From an uncultured SAR86 cluster bacterium (GTDB lineage Bacteria > Pseudomonadota > Gammaproteobacteria > Magnimaribacterales > AG-339-G14), in the NCBI GenBank assembly GCA_902578495.1, contig CACHCY010000005.1, positions 1-58,068 on the forward strand: DNA of 58,068 nucleotides. Reading direction: 5' to 3'. The translations under genes were made by a program, and so were the position numbers. The notes under the pieces were generated by a model. The model was not told the DNA's origin. It was given only the letters and a program-made list of their open reading frames with translations, and did no database searches. This document shows, one piece after another, positions 17,581-25,946 of the stretch. Every line of letters starts with the position of its first letter. Position 1 is the stretch's first letter.

Positions 17581-18152
17581 AAATTCCTAACAATCACATA
17601 GAGTTGGTTAATCTAATTTTTGCTCAATTAGAAATTACCTATCACAATCAATTTCATAAAGCTTTTAAGGATGAAGTTAGTTTAAATTTAGCAAAACAAT
17701 TATGGCTTAAGAAATTAGAAATCTTCTCTCAGGATTTAATATTTGAAGCTATTGATGAACTGACTTCAAAATCAAAATTTCTTCCTTCGCTTAGTCAAAC
17801 GCTTGAACAAATTAAAAGCCATTATTTAAAAAAAGAGGGAATTAAATCTATTGAATCTGCTTTTGCCGAGGCTTGTTTAGGGTCGGATGATCCTGAAAAT
17901 TTCAAATGGTCGCATCCTTTAGTGTATGAAACAGCTAAAAACTTTGGTTGGGCAGATCTCAGACGCTCTGAAGAAAGAATAGGTTTTGAAAAGTTTCAGT
18001 CTCTTATGTCGGATTCGATAAAGGATTATCTAAGTGATGCTAATAATTTTTATCTTCCAGAATCAAATACAACAAAAGAAAGTAGAACTAATTTGTCTCA
18101 AGAAGAACAAATTCATCTTCTTGAAAAATTAAAAGAAAAGCACTCTATTTAA
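17565..18152 (+). CDS. Lambda P-like replication protein (putative replicative-helicase loader)
   Basis: The 195-residue protein resembles the phage lambda replication protein P family, which binds DnaB and delivers it to the origin. Visible matches are a helical N-terminal half with QLWLKKLEIFSQDLIFEAI, the KFLPSLSQTLEQI turn at 71-83 (equivalent to FLPSPGQF of lambda P), and WSHPLVYETAKNFGWADLRR at 115-134. No Walker motif is present, so it is not DnaC/DnaI, and it does not look like DciA. It overlaps the DnaT-domain gene by 16 bases, so the two products are probably made together. The surroundings are housekeeping genes, not a prophage. The family call is by eye and should be confirmed by a profile search. 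Confidence 0.68.
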   Translation: MGEKVKIPNNHIELVNLIFAQLEITYHNQFHKAFKDEVSLNLAKQLWLKKLEIFSQDLIFEAIDELTSKSKFLPSLSQTLEQIKSHYLKKEGIKSIESAFAEACLGSDDPENFKWSHPLVYETAKNFGWADLRRSEERIGFEKFQSLMSDSIKDYLSDANNFYLPESNTTKESRTNLSQEEQIHLLEKLKEKHSI

Positions 18153-18155
18153 TTA

Positions 18156-18215
18156 TTGACATGTAAACTGTCATAAGATAAAAATGCATGTATTACGCAG
18201 CTAAGTTGATATAAT
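18156..18215 (+). promoter_or_regulatory. Promoter region of the RND efflux operon with a palindrome
   Basis: A perfect -35 (TTGACA, 18156-18161) is followed 17 bases later by a weak -10 (TAAAAA). An extended -10 (TGA then TATAAT, 18207-18215) lies closer to the gene. TGACA-N7-TGTCA (18157-18173) is an inverted repeat covering the -35, a plausible repressor operator. This is the only intergenic gap in the plus-strand run from 15598 to 25466 that looks like a new transcription start. Confidence 0.5.
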
Positions 18216-18239
18216 CCTTTTCGTCTCCATAATAATTAA

Positions 18240-19310
18240 ATGAAATTTTTAAGCTCAATCTTAAAATCGATTTTCTCGATTTCTAACCTACAATCTGCAG
18301 GAATATTTTTATTTTTTGCTTCCATCTGGATGATCTCAGGTTTTTTTGTAGAAAATGAAATTCCAACCAAACAAGTTGTTATCGAGGAAACTATAGTCAG
18401 AGTAATGAAACAATCTGCTCAGCCTTTCTCAAGAAATATTGTTCTAAAAGGTTCTGCGGAAGCAGATAAAAATATTCAATTAAGAGCGGAGACCTCTGGT
18501 CAGGTTATTGGTCTTCCAGTTGCGCAAGGACAATTTGTAAAAAAAGGTAGCCCGATATGTCAAATTTTTGTTGGGGACAAAGACGAAGTAGCGAAAGAAG
18601 CTTCTTTAAATTACGAAACTGCAAAAAAATTATTTGATGAGGGTCTATATTCGAATAGCCAACTTCAAGCTACAAAAGCAAGATACGAAAGAGCTTTTCA
18701 AGATCTAGACTTTGCATCTGTAAAAGCTCCTTTTGATGGAATAGTTGATAGGATTGATCTTGATGTAGGAGACTTTCTACCAAGACAAGGCATTTGCGCT
18801 ACAGTATTAGATCTTAATCCAATTCTTATTTCTGCAGAGATATCTGAAAATGATATGTCGGAAATTTCTCTCGATTCTAAGGCAAAAGTTGAGTTAAATA
18901 ATGGAAAATTTTTTGAAGGCGATGTTAAATTTATTTCATCATCTGCTAACCCAGTCACAAGAACATTTAGAGTTGAAATTTCGATCCCTAATCCAGAATC
19001 TGAAATAAAAGATGGTATGACTTCTGAAGTAACCCTTAAAGGAATAGAACGATTAGCTCATCTGGTTCCAGTTTCAGTTCTACGTTTAGATGCTAATGGT
19101 GATTTAGGTATCAGAACCATTGATGGGGATGGCCTAGTCGCCTTCAAATCAATTGAACTTATTGAAGACACTAGCTTTGGAGCTTGGATAACTGGTCTTG
19201 ATACTATTTCAACAATCATAACAGTCGGACAAGATTACGTATCCCAAGGAGAAAAAGTAGGTATAGCTTTAGATAGCAGATTTACAAACTCTAATGAAAG
19301 GATTAATTGA
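18240..19310 (+). CDS. RND efflux periplasmic adaptor (HlyD/MFP family)
   Basis: The adaptor links an inner-membrane RND pump to an outer-membrane channel. The 356-residue protein has an N-terminal membrane anchor at about residues 19-37 (FLFFASIWMISGFF), no lipobox, then a barrel-sandwich lipoyl half (RAETSGQVIGLPVAQGQFV), a short alpha hairpin, VKAPFDGIVDRIDLDVGDF and a beta-barrel domain. The hairpin is short, so it may not span far. Its end overlaps the pump gene by 17 bases. The exported substrate cannot be predicted, and no outer-membrane factor is encoded in the window. Confidence 0.9.
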   Translation: MKFLSSILKSIFSISNLQSAGIFLFFASIWMISGFFVENEIPTKQVVIEETIVRVMKQSAQPFSRNIVLKGSAEADKNIQLRAETSGQVIGLPVAQGQFVKKGSPICQIFVGDKDEVAKEASLNYETAKKLFDEGLYSNSQLQATKARYERAFQDLDFASVKAPFDGIVDRIDLDVGDFLPRQGICATVLDLNPILISAEISENDMSEISLDSKAKVELNNGKFFEGDVKFISSSANPVTRTFRVEISIPNPESEIKDGMTSEVTLKGIERLAHLVPVSVLRLDANGDLGIRTIDGDGLVAFKSIELIEDTSFGAWITGLDTISTIITVGQDYVSQGEKVGIALDSRFTNSNERIN

Positions 19311-22300
19311 TTTTTTTGTAGATCGATACAGAACTACCTTAACAATGATGTTCCTCGTTTTAACATGGGGAATTTTTTCTTACGGTCAAATACCTAATGC
19401 CTCTGAACCAGATATAGATGTTCCCTTTGTTATGGTCAGCACCTTCTACGAAGGTGTTTCACCAGAAGATGCGGAAAGACTTATCTCGAGACCAATCGAG
19501 AAAAGACTTTTAACAGTAGATGATGTCAAAGGAGTTCAATCATATAGTAGATTGGATTTTTCCACTGTTATCGTTGAGTTCCCAAATGATTTTGACCCAG
19601 ACATTGCAAAAACAAATGTCAGAGATGCTGTAGATGAGATAGCTTTTAAATTGCCTACTGATGCTGAAGAGCCAATGGTCAATAACTTCAATTTTTCAAG
19701 ATTTCCAATAATGCGAGTAAATCTTGTATCCAATGAATTATCAAAAAGAGAGCTTAATTATATCGCTAAAGATTTAAGATCAGACGTTGAAAGTATCCCA
19801 CTTGTCCTTGAAGCAAATTTAGCTGGTGTACCAGAAGATCTTTTGGTGGTTGAAGTTGATAGAACTAGATTAGAGAGTTTCGGTATAACAGCTCAAGATT
19901 TTTATAATGCAATCTCTCAAAATAATAGAGTAATACCTGCCGGTTTAATAACAACAGGCACCGGCACATTTGCTGTTAAAGTTCCTTCGATTTTTGAAGA
20001 TGTTGGTGATGTAAGGAAAATACCACTTATAAAAAGGGGAAACGCTGTTATAAGAATAGAAGATGTAGCTGAAATAAGAAGGTCTTACAAAGATCAAGAA
20101 ACTTATGCAAAGGTCAATGGCAAGAATACCGTTGCTATAGAAGTAGTAAAAAGAACCGATGCCAATGAGCTAGATGCAGTTGAAGCCATCAATAAACTTT
20201 TGGATCAGAAAAGAGAACTTTATCCTCCTTCTCTTGAAATAGTCATCACAGAAGATAGAACTGCTTGGAATACAGTTATGTTGGAAGAGCTTATGGGTAA
20301 CGTAATTACTGCCTTAGTGTTGGTAATGGCAGTTGCTTTGGCTACCATGGGCATTAGATCTTCATTAATGGTAGGTGCTGCTATTCCTTTATGTTTCTTC
20401 TTTGGAATGATAATTCTAAATGCATACGGAACGTCGTTTAACTTTCTAGTCTGTTTTGGAATACTTATTTCTCTAGGAATGTTGATTGATGGAGCTGTAG
20501 TTGTAATTGAATTTGCCGATAGAAAAATGGCAGAGGGATTAGATAAAACAACAGCTTATAAACTAGCAGCAAGAAGAATGTTTTGGCCGGTAATAGCATC
20601 CAATCTGACGACTTTAGCGGCTTTTTTTCCCCTTCTTTTTTGGGACTCTCTTTCTGGAAGCTTCCTAAGAACTCTTATTGTCACTGTATTTGCTGTCCTA
20701 GGTGGGTCTCTTATCTATGCACTTCTATTTACTCCTGCAATAGGATCTTTGTTTGGCAGTATTGGAAATAGGAGCCAAGAGTCAATTCAAAACACCTCAA
20801 AGTTAGAAAATGGTGATCCCACTGAACTTCCTGGAATAACAGGTGCCTATGCTAGATCATTGGACTTTATTCTATCTAGGCCTATTCAAGTATTATTCTT
20901 TGTTATCCTACTTGTTTATACAATTTTTCTTTTGCAGGCAAGACATGGCGCGGGCTCAACTTTTTTTGCAGAAGGTGAACCAACCTTCGTCAGTGTAAAT
21001 GTTGAAGCTAGAGGAAATTTAAATGCTAATGAAAAATTAGAACTTATTGAGCAGATTGAAGATGAGCTTGTTCAAATTCCAGAAATCATAAAGCTATCAA
21101 CCTTTACTGGTGGAAACTCTGCTGGAGACCCTAGAAGTAGAGGATCATCGGACGGTATTGGTGGATTCATGGTCGAACTAGCATTTCTTGAAGAGGATGA
21201 AATTATTGGAGGCCTTAATGGCTATCAAGTGCTGGATCAGATCAGAGGTATAAGTAATGAATTTCCGGGTCTTAAGTTTAATGTCAGGAGAGAAGAAGGA
21301 GGACCACCTATTGATGCTCCAATTGAAATTGATATCTCAGGACAAAATTCTAGAGTTGTTTACGAAGCCACTATAGCTCTTGAAGAGTTCATGAAGTCAT
21401 CAATTGATGGAGTAGACAACGTTAAAACTACAATTCCAGTTAGAAAAATTGAATGGGCAATGGATATTGATAAAGAAAAAGCTTCGTTATTTGGGGTCTC
21501 TACTTCTGAAATCGGAGCAGCTGTTCAATTTGTTACAAATGGCCTCAGACTTGGTGAATATAGACCAGAAGACGTTGAAGATGAAGTTGAAATTAGAGTT
21601 AGATATCCTGAGTCTGAAAGAAGGCTAGATCAACTGGGAGAACTAAATATTCCTACTCGAGAAGGATTGATGCCTCTTAGTAGTTTTGTTGAAGTGGTTC
21701 CAAAACTTGATGTTCCTTCAATAAGAAGAGTTGATGGGGAAAGAGCTTATACAGTAACAGCTGATTACTTGGAAAATGCAGTTCCTTCAAACGTGATTTC
21801 TCAGATTAATACCTGGATAGATGAAAATATCGAATTTAACCAAATTAGTTTTAATTTTGGTGGAGAGCAAGAGGAAACCGAAGAGGCGGCTGCTTTTTTT
21901 GCTACGGCTGGAATGATCTCAATTTTCCTTATGGCTATGCTTCTTGTTACTCAATTAAATAGTTTTTATCAGGCTTTTGTCATTGTATTTGCCATAGTTC
22001 TATCAACTGCAGGCGTACAGTTAGGCCTCTTAGTAACTCAATCTCTTACCAGCGTATTATTTACTGGATTATCAGTTGTGGCTTTAGCTGGAATTGTTGT
22101 TAATAATAATATTGTGCTTGTTGATACTTATAATGTTTTAAAAAGAAACTCTATCAATTTAAAAGAGAAAGACATCCTTATTAGAACCTGTGCTCAGAGA
22201 TTAAGACCTGTTTTCTTGACCTCATTCACCACTGTAGTCGGATTAATGCCTCTAGCTAGTAGTATTGGTGTAGATTTCATTTCAAGAGAAATTGGTGTTG

Positions 22301-22473
22301 GCGGAAGAGTAGCTATTTACTGGCAACCCCTTGCCTTTGGCCTGGTTTGGGGTTTATCTTTTGCTACTATACTAACTCTCTTTGTGACTCCAGCATGGCT
22401 AATTTTGCCTTCGAGACTAAGGGAAATTTTTTCAAAATTTGAAATATTCAGTAAAAAAGTAAATGTCCAGTAG
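19294..22473 (+). CDS. RND-family efflux pump, inner-membrane permease
   Basis: The 1059-residue protein has the classical RND layout: TM1 near the N-terminus, a large periplasmic loop, TM2-6, a second large loop and TM7-12. It aligns with AcrB-type hydrophobe/amphiphile pumps rather than SecDF. The proton-relay positions differ from AcrB: the TM4 pair reads Asp399-Gly400 (LIDGAVVV) where AcrB has Asp-Asp, and TM10 has Asn937 (GIVVNNN) where AcrB has Lys. Related RND subfamilies also deviate here. It overlaps the adaptor by 17 bases and xseB by 11, tying efflux to the isoprenoid genes downstream. Confidence 0.93.
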   Translation: MKGLIDFFVDRYRTTLTMMFLVLTWGIFSYGQIPNASEPDIDVPFVMVSTFYEGVSPEDAERLISRPIEKRLLTVDDVKGVQSYSRLDFSTVIVEFPNDFDPDIAKTNVRDAVDEIAFKLPTDAEEPMVNNFNFSRFPIMRVNLVSNELSKRELNYIAKDLRSDVESIPLVLEANLAGVPEDLLVVEVDRTRLESFGITAQDFYNAISQNNRVIPAGLITTGTGTFAVKVPSIFEDVGDVRKIPLIKRGNAVIRIEDVAEIRRSYKDQETYAKVNGKNTVAIEVVKRTDANELDAVEAINKLLDQKRELYPPSLEIVITEDRTAWNTVMLEELMGNVITALVLVMAVALATMGIRSSLMVGAAIPLCFFFGMIILNAYGTSFNFLVCFGILISLGMLIDGAVVVIEFADRKMAEGLDKTTAYKLAARRMFWPVIASNLTTLAAFFPLLFWDSLSGSFLRTLIVTVFAVLGGSLIYALLFTPAIGSLFGSIGNRSQESIQNTSKLENGDPTELPGITGAYARSLDFILSRPIQVLFFVILLVYTIFLLQARHGAGSTFFAEGEPTFVSVNVEARGNLNANEKLELIEQIEDELVQIPEIIKLSTFTGGNSAGDPRSRGSSDGIGGFMVELAFLEEDEIIGGLNGYQVLDQIRGISNEFPGLKFNVRREEGGPPIDAPIEIDISGQNSRVVYEATIALEEFMKSSIDGVDNVKTTIPVRKIEWAMDIDKEKASLFGVSTSEIGAAVQFVTNGLRLGEYRPEDVEDEVEIRVRYPESERRLDQLGELNIPTREGLMPLSSFVEVVPKLDVPSIRRVDGERAYTVTADYLENAVPSNVISQINTWIDENIEFNQISFNFGGEQEETEEAAAFFATAGMISIFLMAMLLVTQLNSFYQAFVIVFAIVLSTAGVQLGLLVTQSLTSVLFTGLSVVALAGIVVNNNIVLVDTYNVLKRNSINLKEKDILIRTCAQRLRPVFLTSFTTVVGLMPLASSIGVDFISREIGVGGRVAIYWQPLAFGLVWGLSFATILTLFVTPAWLILPSRLREIFSKFEIFSKKVNVQ

Positions 22474-22705
22474 CAGTAAAAAAAAATCACTTAATTTTGA
22501 ATCCACTCTTGATGAAATAGAAAAAATTATCGAGAGCTTAGAAGAAGGAAACTTATCTTTAGAAGATTCAATAGAAGCTTATGAAAAAGGCATTTCTTTA
22601 ACTAAAGCTTGTCAAAAGATGCTCTCGGATGCAGAACTAAAAATTAAAAAATTATCCTCTAAAGAAGGAGAAGATGTTTCTTTTGAGGATATATCAAATG
22701 ATTGA
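22463..22705 (+). CDS. xseB: Exodeoxyribonuclease VII small subunit
   Basis: XseB is the small helical subunit that assembles in several copies on XseA. The 80-residue protein has the family's FESTLDEIEKIIESLEEGNLSLEDSIEAYEKG core and a short charged tail. It overlaps the RND pump by 11 bases and ispA by 8. The xseB-ispA-dxs order is standard in gammaproteobacteria; what is unusual is its attachment to an efflux operon. Confidence 0.95.
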   Translation: MSSSSKKKSLNFESTLDEIEKIIESLEEGNLSLEDSIEAYEKGISLTKACQKMLSDAELKIKKLSSKEGEDVSFEDISND

Positions 22706-23591
22706 TGATTTATCTTTTTTAGAAAGAAATCAAAAAAGAATTGAGAAAGCTCTTAACAAAGCTTTGCCTGCGAGAGATTTTTCAAACATTACAGAAGCTA
22801 TTCATTATTCTGTTCTGGATGGCGGAAAAAGAATAAGGCCTCAACTAATATATCTTGTAGCAGATTCCCTTAATTTAAATCTCAAAAGTGAAACCATTGA
22901 TGCTATGGCAGCATCTGGAGAACTTATTCACTGTTACTCTTTAATCCATGATGATCTGCCTGCTATGGATAATGATGATCTAAGAAGAGGTAAACCTTCT
23001 TGTCACATCAAGTTTGGTGAAGCATCAGCTATTCTTGCTGGCGATGCTATTCAACCATTGGCATTGGAAATAATCACTGACATTGATGATCCTAATTTAT
23101 CTGCAGATACCAAAATTAAAATTATTAGTATTTTTTCGAAGGCCTGCGGCCCTTTTGGAATGGTTGAAGGTCAAAATAGAGATATTAAATCAGAAAATAT
23201 TGATATCTCTCTTGAAGAGCTGGATATGATTCATGTTCTAAAGACAGGCAAATTAATTTCTGCCTGCGTTCATGCCACTTGTCTTTTGAAGGAAGATTTG
23301 CCTGAAGATTATACAGAATCATTCATTAGGTTTGCAGAGTGCATTGGTCTAGCTTTTCAAATAAAGGATGACATTTTAGATTGCACCTCATCAACAGAAG
23401 ACTTGGGTAAACCAGCTCATTCCGACGAAAATTTAAAAAAAAATACTTATCCAAAATTAATTGGAATTGAAGAATCCCGTTTAAGAGCAGAATCCTTATG
23501 TAATGAGGCTATTCAGTGTTTAAAATCTCTCCCTTACAATACTGAAAAGCTAATTGAATTATCAAAATTCATAGTTAAAAGAACAAATTAA
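22698..23591 (+). CDS. ispA: Farnesyl diphosphate synthase (short-chain polyprenyl synthase)
   Basis: This enzyme condenses IPP with DMAPP/GPP to farnesyl diphosphate for quinone and undecaprenyl synthesis. From the ATG at 22698 it has 297 residues, with DGGKRIRPQL (41-50), the first Asp-rich motif DDLPAMD at 85-91 followed by NDDLRRGK, and the second Asp-rich motif QIKDDILD near 221. An upstream ATG at 22674 would add eight residues unlike the family. The chosen start overlaps the xseB stop by 8 bases. Confidence 0.94.
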   Translation: MIDDLSFLERNQKRIEKALNKALPARDFSNITEAIHYSVLDGGKRIRPQLIYLVADSLNLNLKSETIDAMAASGELIHCYSLIHDDLPAMDNDDLRRGKPSCHIKFGEASAILAGDAIQPLALEIITDIDDPNLSADTKIKIISIFSKACGPFGMVEGQNRDIKSENIDISLEELDMIHVLKTGKLISACVHATCLLKEDLPEDYTESFIRFAECIGLAFQIKDDILDCTSSTEDLGKPAHSDENLKKNTYPKLIGIEESRLRAESLCNEAIQCLKSLPYNTEKLIELSKFIVKRTN

Positions 23592-23597
23592 AATAGA

Positions 23598-25466
23598 GTG
23601 AAAGTATTTGATTCCATTCCAGATAAATACCCTGAAACTCCTTTACTAGATAGAGTAAATTCACCTTCAGACTTAAAACAGCTAAAAGAAAATCAATTAG
23701 AAGAGTTCTGTGACGAACTGAGAGAATTTCTTTTATACTCTGTTGGACAAACGGGTGGACATTTTGGGGCTGGTTTAGGCGTTGTAGAGCTTACAGTTGC
23801 TCTTCATTATGTCTTCGATTCTCCTAAAGATAAAATAGTTTGGGACGTTGGTCATCAGACCTACCCTCATAAAATTATTACTGGGAGAAAAAGTTTAATG
23901 TCATCTATGCGACAAAAAGATGGTTTGCATCCCTTCCCCTCAAGAGAAGAAAGCATCTTTGATACTTTTGGCGTGGGTCATTCAAGCACTTCTATCAGCG
24001 CAGCTCTGGGTATGACGGTAGGTTCAAATGAAAAAGCTATAGCAGTCATAGGCGACGGCGCACTAACAGCCGGTATGGCGTTTGAAGCTTTGAGTCATTC
24101 TGGCAATCTAAATAAAGATTTGTTAGTAATTCTCAATGATAACAATATGTCAATTTCGAAAAATATTGGTGGGTTATCTAATTACCTTGCAAGAATTTGG
24201 TCAAGTCGATGGTATACGCAGATAAGAGAAGGAGGAAAAATGGCGCTAAGATTGATTCCTTCTGCAAGAAAATTTGCTAGTAAAGCTGAAGAGCATATTA
24301 AAGGTATGGTTGCACCAGGAACTTTATTCGAAGAACTTGGCTTTAACTATGTCGGGCCCATGGATGGGCACAACGTTAAGGAAATAATTAGAACTTTAAG
24401 AAATCTAAACGATACCTCAGGTCCTAAGCTTCTTCATCTAATTACTAAAAAAGGAAAAGGATTTAAACCTGCAGAGGTTGATCCAATTGGATTCCATGCG
24501 ATCACAAAAATGGAAAATCCAAACGCATCAAAGAAGAAAAATGTAGGCATGAAATATTCAGATGTTTTTGGTTCTTGGCTAACTTCAAAAGCAAATATTG
24601 ATCCTTCCCTAATTGCAATCACTCCTGCTATGAAAGAAGGTTCAGGGATGGTTGAATTTGCTGATAAATTCCCTTCACGTTTCTATGATGTAGCAATCGC
24701 CGAACAACATGCTATGACTTTTGCTGCCGGACTTGCCTGCGAAGGGAAAAAGCCTGTCCTAGCTATATACTCTACCTTCTTACAAAGAGCATATGACCAA
24801 TTAATTCATGATGTAGCAATTCAAAACCTTGATCTCCTTATTGCCATAGATAGAGCTGGATTAGTTGGAGAGGATGGGGCAACGCATTCTGGCATATTTG
24901 ATTTATCCTTCATGAGGTGCATTCCAAACTTGATTATTATGACGCCCTCCTCTGAAGAAGAATGTTGGAGGTTGTTGGAAACCGGTTATAAATTTGAAGG
25001 CCCGGCTGCAGTTAGATATCCCAAAGGCTTTGGATTAGGAACAGATCTACCTACTGAATTTGAAGAAATTGAGATTGGAAAATCTAAAGAAATTAAATTT
25101 TCAGAGACAAATAAAATTTCTATCTTAAGTTTTGGTTCTATGTTGTCACTCTCAGATGAAATAAGTAAAAGTTTAGACGCAAATTTGATTGATATGAGAT
25201 TTGTTAAACCATTAGACGCTGCATGCATAATCAAGTGCGCAAGGCACTCTGATTTGCTTGTGTCAATTGAAGATAATGTTGTTGCTGGAGGTGCCGGTTC
25301 AGCCATAAATGAATTTATTGCAGAAGAAGATATTAAAGTTAAGACAATTAATTTTGGAATTTCTGATCATTTCCCATCGATCGGAGGGATATCTGAACAA
25401 AGAAAAGACTATAAATTAGATAGAGATAAAATAGTAAAGAAAATTAAAGAGAGATTAAGTAAATAA
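23598..25466 (+). CDS. dxs: 1-deoxy-D-xylulose-5-phosphate synthase
   Basis: Dxs is the thiamine-diphosphate enzyme that starts the MEP isoprenoid pathway from pyruvate and glyceraldehyde-3-phosphate. The 622-residue protein has QTGGHFGAGLGVVELTVALH, VWDVGHQTYPHKI, the ThDP/Mg motif GDGALTAGMAFEAL...NDNNMSIS, and the transketolase motif AGLVGEDGATHSGIFDLS. The start is GTG, six bases after ispA, without a clear Shine-Dalgarno sequence. Its last 12 bases overlap the convergent end of pgpA. Confidence 0.97.
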   Translation: MKVFDSIPDKYPETPLLDRVNSPSDLKQLKENQLEEFCDELREFLLYSVGQTGGHFGAGLGVVELTVALHYVFDSPKDKIVWDVGHQTYPHKIITGRKSLMSSMRQKDGLHPFPSREESIFDTFGVGHSSTSISAALGMTVGSNEKAIAVIGDGALTAGMAFEALSHSGNLNKDLLVILNDNNMSISKNIGGLSNYLARIWSSRWYTQIREGGKMALRLIPSARKFASKAEEHIKGMVAPGTLFEELGFNYVGPMDGHNVKEIIRTLRNLNDTSGPKLLHLITKKGKGFKPAEVDPIGFHAITKMENPNASKKKNVGMKYSDVFGSWLTSKANIDPSLIAITPAMKEGSGMVEFADKFPSRFYDVAIAEQHAMTFAAGLACEGKKPVLAIYSTFLQRAYDQLIHDVAIQNLDLLIAIDRAGLVGEDGATHSGIFDLSFMRCIPNLIIMTPSSEEECWRLLETGYKFEGPAAVRYPKGFGLGTDLPTEFEEIEIGKSKEIKFSETNKISILSFGSMLSLSDEISKSLDANLIDMRFVKPLDAACIIKCARHSDLLVSIEDNVVAGGAGSAINEFIAEEDIKVKTINFGISDHFPSIGGISEQRKDYKLDRDKIVKKIKERLSK

Positions 25467-25946
25467 CAGATAAAAACAAAGGAACACAAGAAAACTCAAA
25501 AATCCTGCAATCAAATCATCTAAAAAAACTCCAAATCCATTTTTTAAATTTTGATCTACGTAAGAAATAGGCCAGGGCTTGACTATGTCAAAAGCTCTAA
25601 AAAGTGCAAAACCTATAAGATAACCTAAGATTTCATCTGAAATGATACTCACCATGAATAAGGTGAGTAGCATTCCGCCCATTTCATCAGAAACTATTCT
25701 TGAGTCATCCTTTATATCTGCGTCTCTCGAGGCAACGATGCATGAAATCAAAAATATTAATAACAAGGAAGAGATGAATACAAATAGATGCAAGAGATCA
25801 TCGATAAAAGCTTCTAAAACAATAAATAAAATTAAGGCAAGAGTAGATCCCCAAGTTCCTGGGGCAATTTTAATAAAGCCTGAGCCGAAACCTACAGCAA
25901 TTAAGTGGAAAATATTCTTTGTGTTAGGAAAATTATTTTTTTCCAT
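25455..25946 (-). CDS. pgpA: Phosphatidylglycerophosphatase A
   Basis: PgpA removes the phosphate from phosphatidylglycerophosphate at the inner membrane. The 163-residue protein has GFGSGFIKIAPGTWGST near its N-terminus, three to four hydrophobic segments and the acidic SDEMGGMLLTL and FDIVKPWPI motifs of the family. It overlaps thiL upstream by 14 bases, the usual thiL-pgpA pair. Here the pair sits convergent with dxs rather than after nusB. Confidence 0.92.
   Translation of the reverse strand: MEKNNFPNTKNIFHLIAVGFGSGFIKIAPGTWGSTLALILFIVLEAFIDDLLHLFVFISSLLLIFLISCIVASRDADIKDDSRIVSDEMGGMLLTLFMVSIISDEILGYLIGFALFRAFDIVKPWPISYVDQNLKNGFGVFLDDLIAGFLSFLVFLCFYLLFT

Noticed and set aside
16669-18152. 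Prophage remnant around the lambda P-like gene
   Set aside because: No integrase, attachment-site repeat, capsid, lysis or phage repressor gene is nearby. The pair is coupled to aroG and matches its neighbours in base composition.
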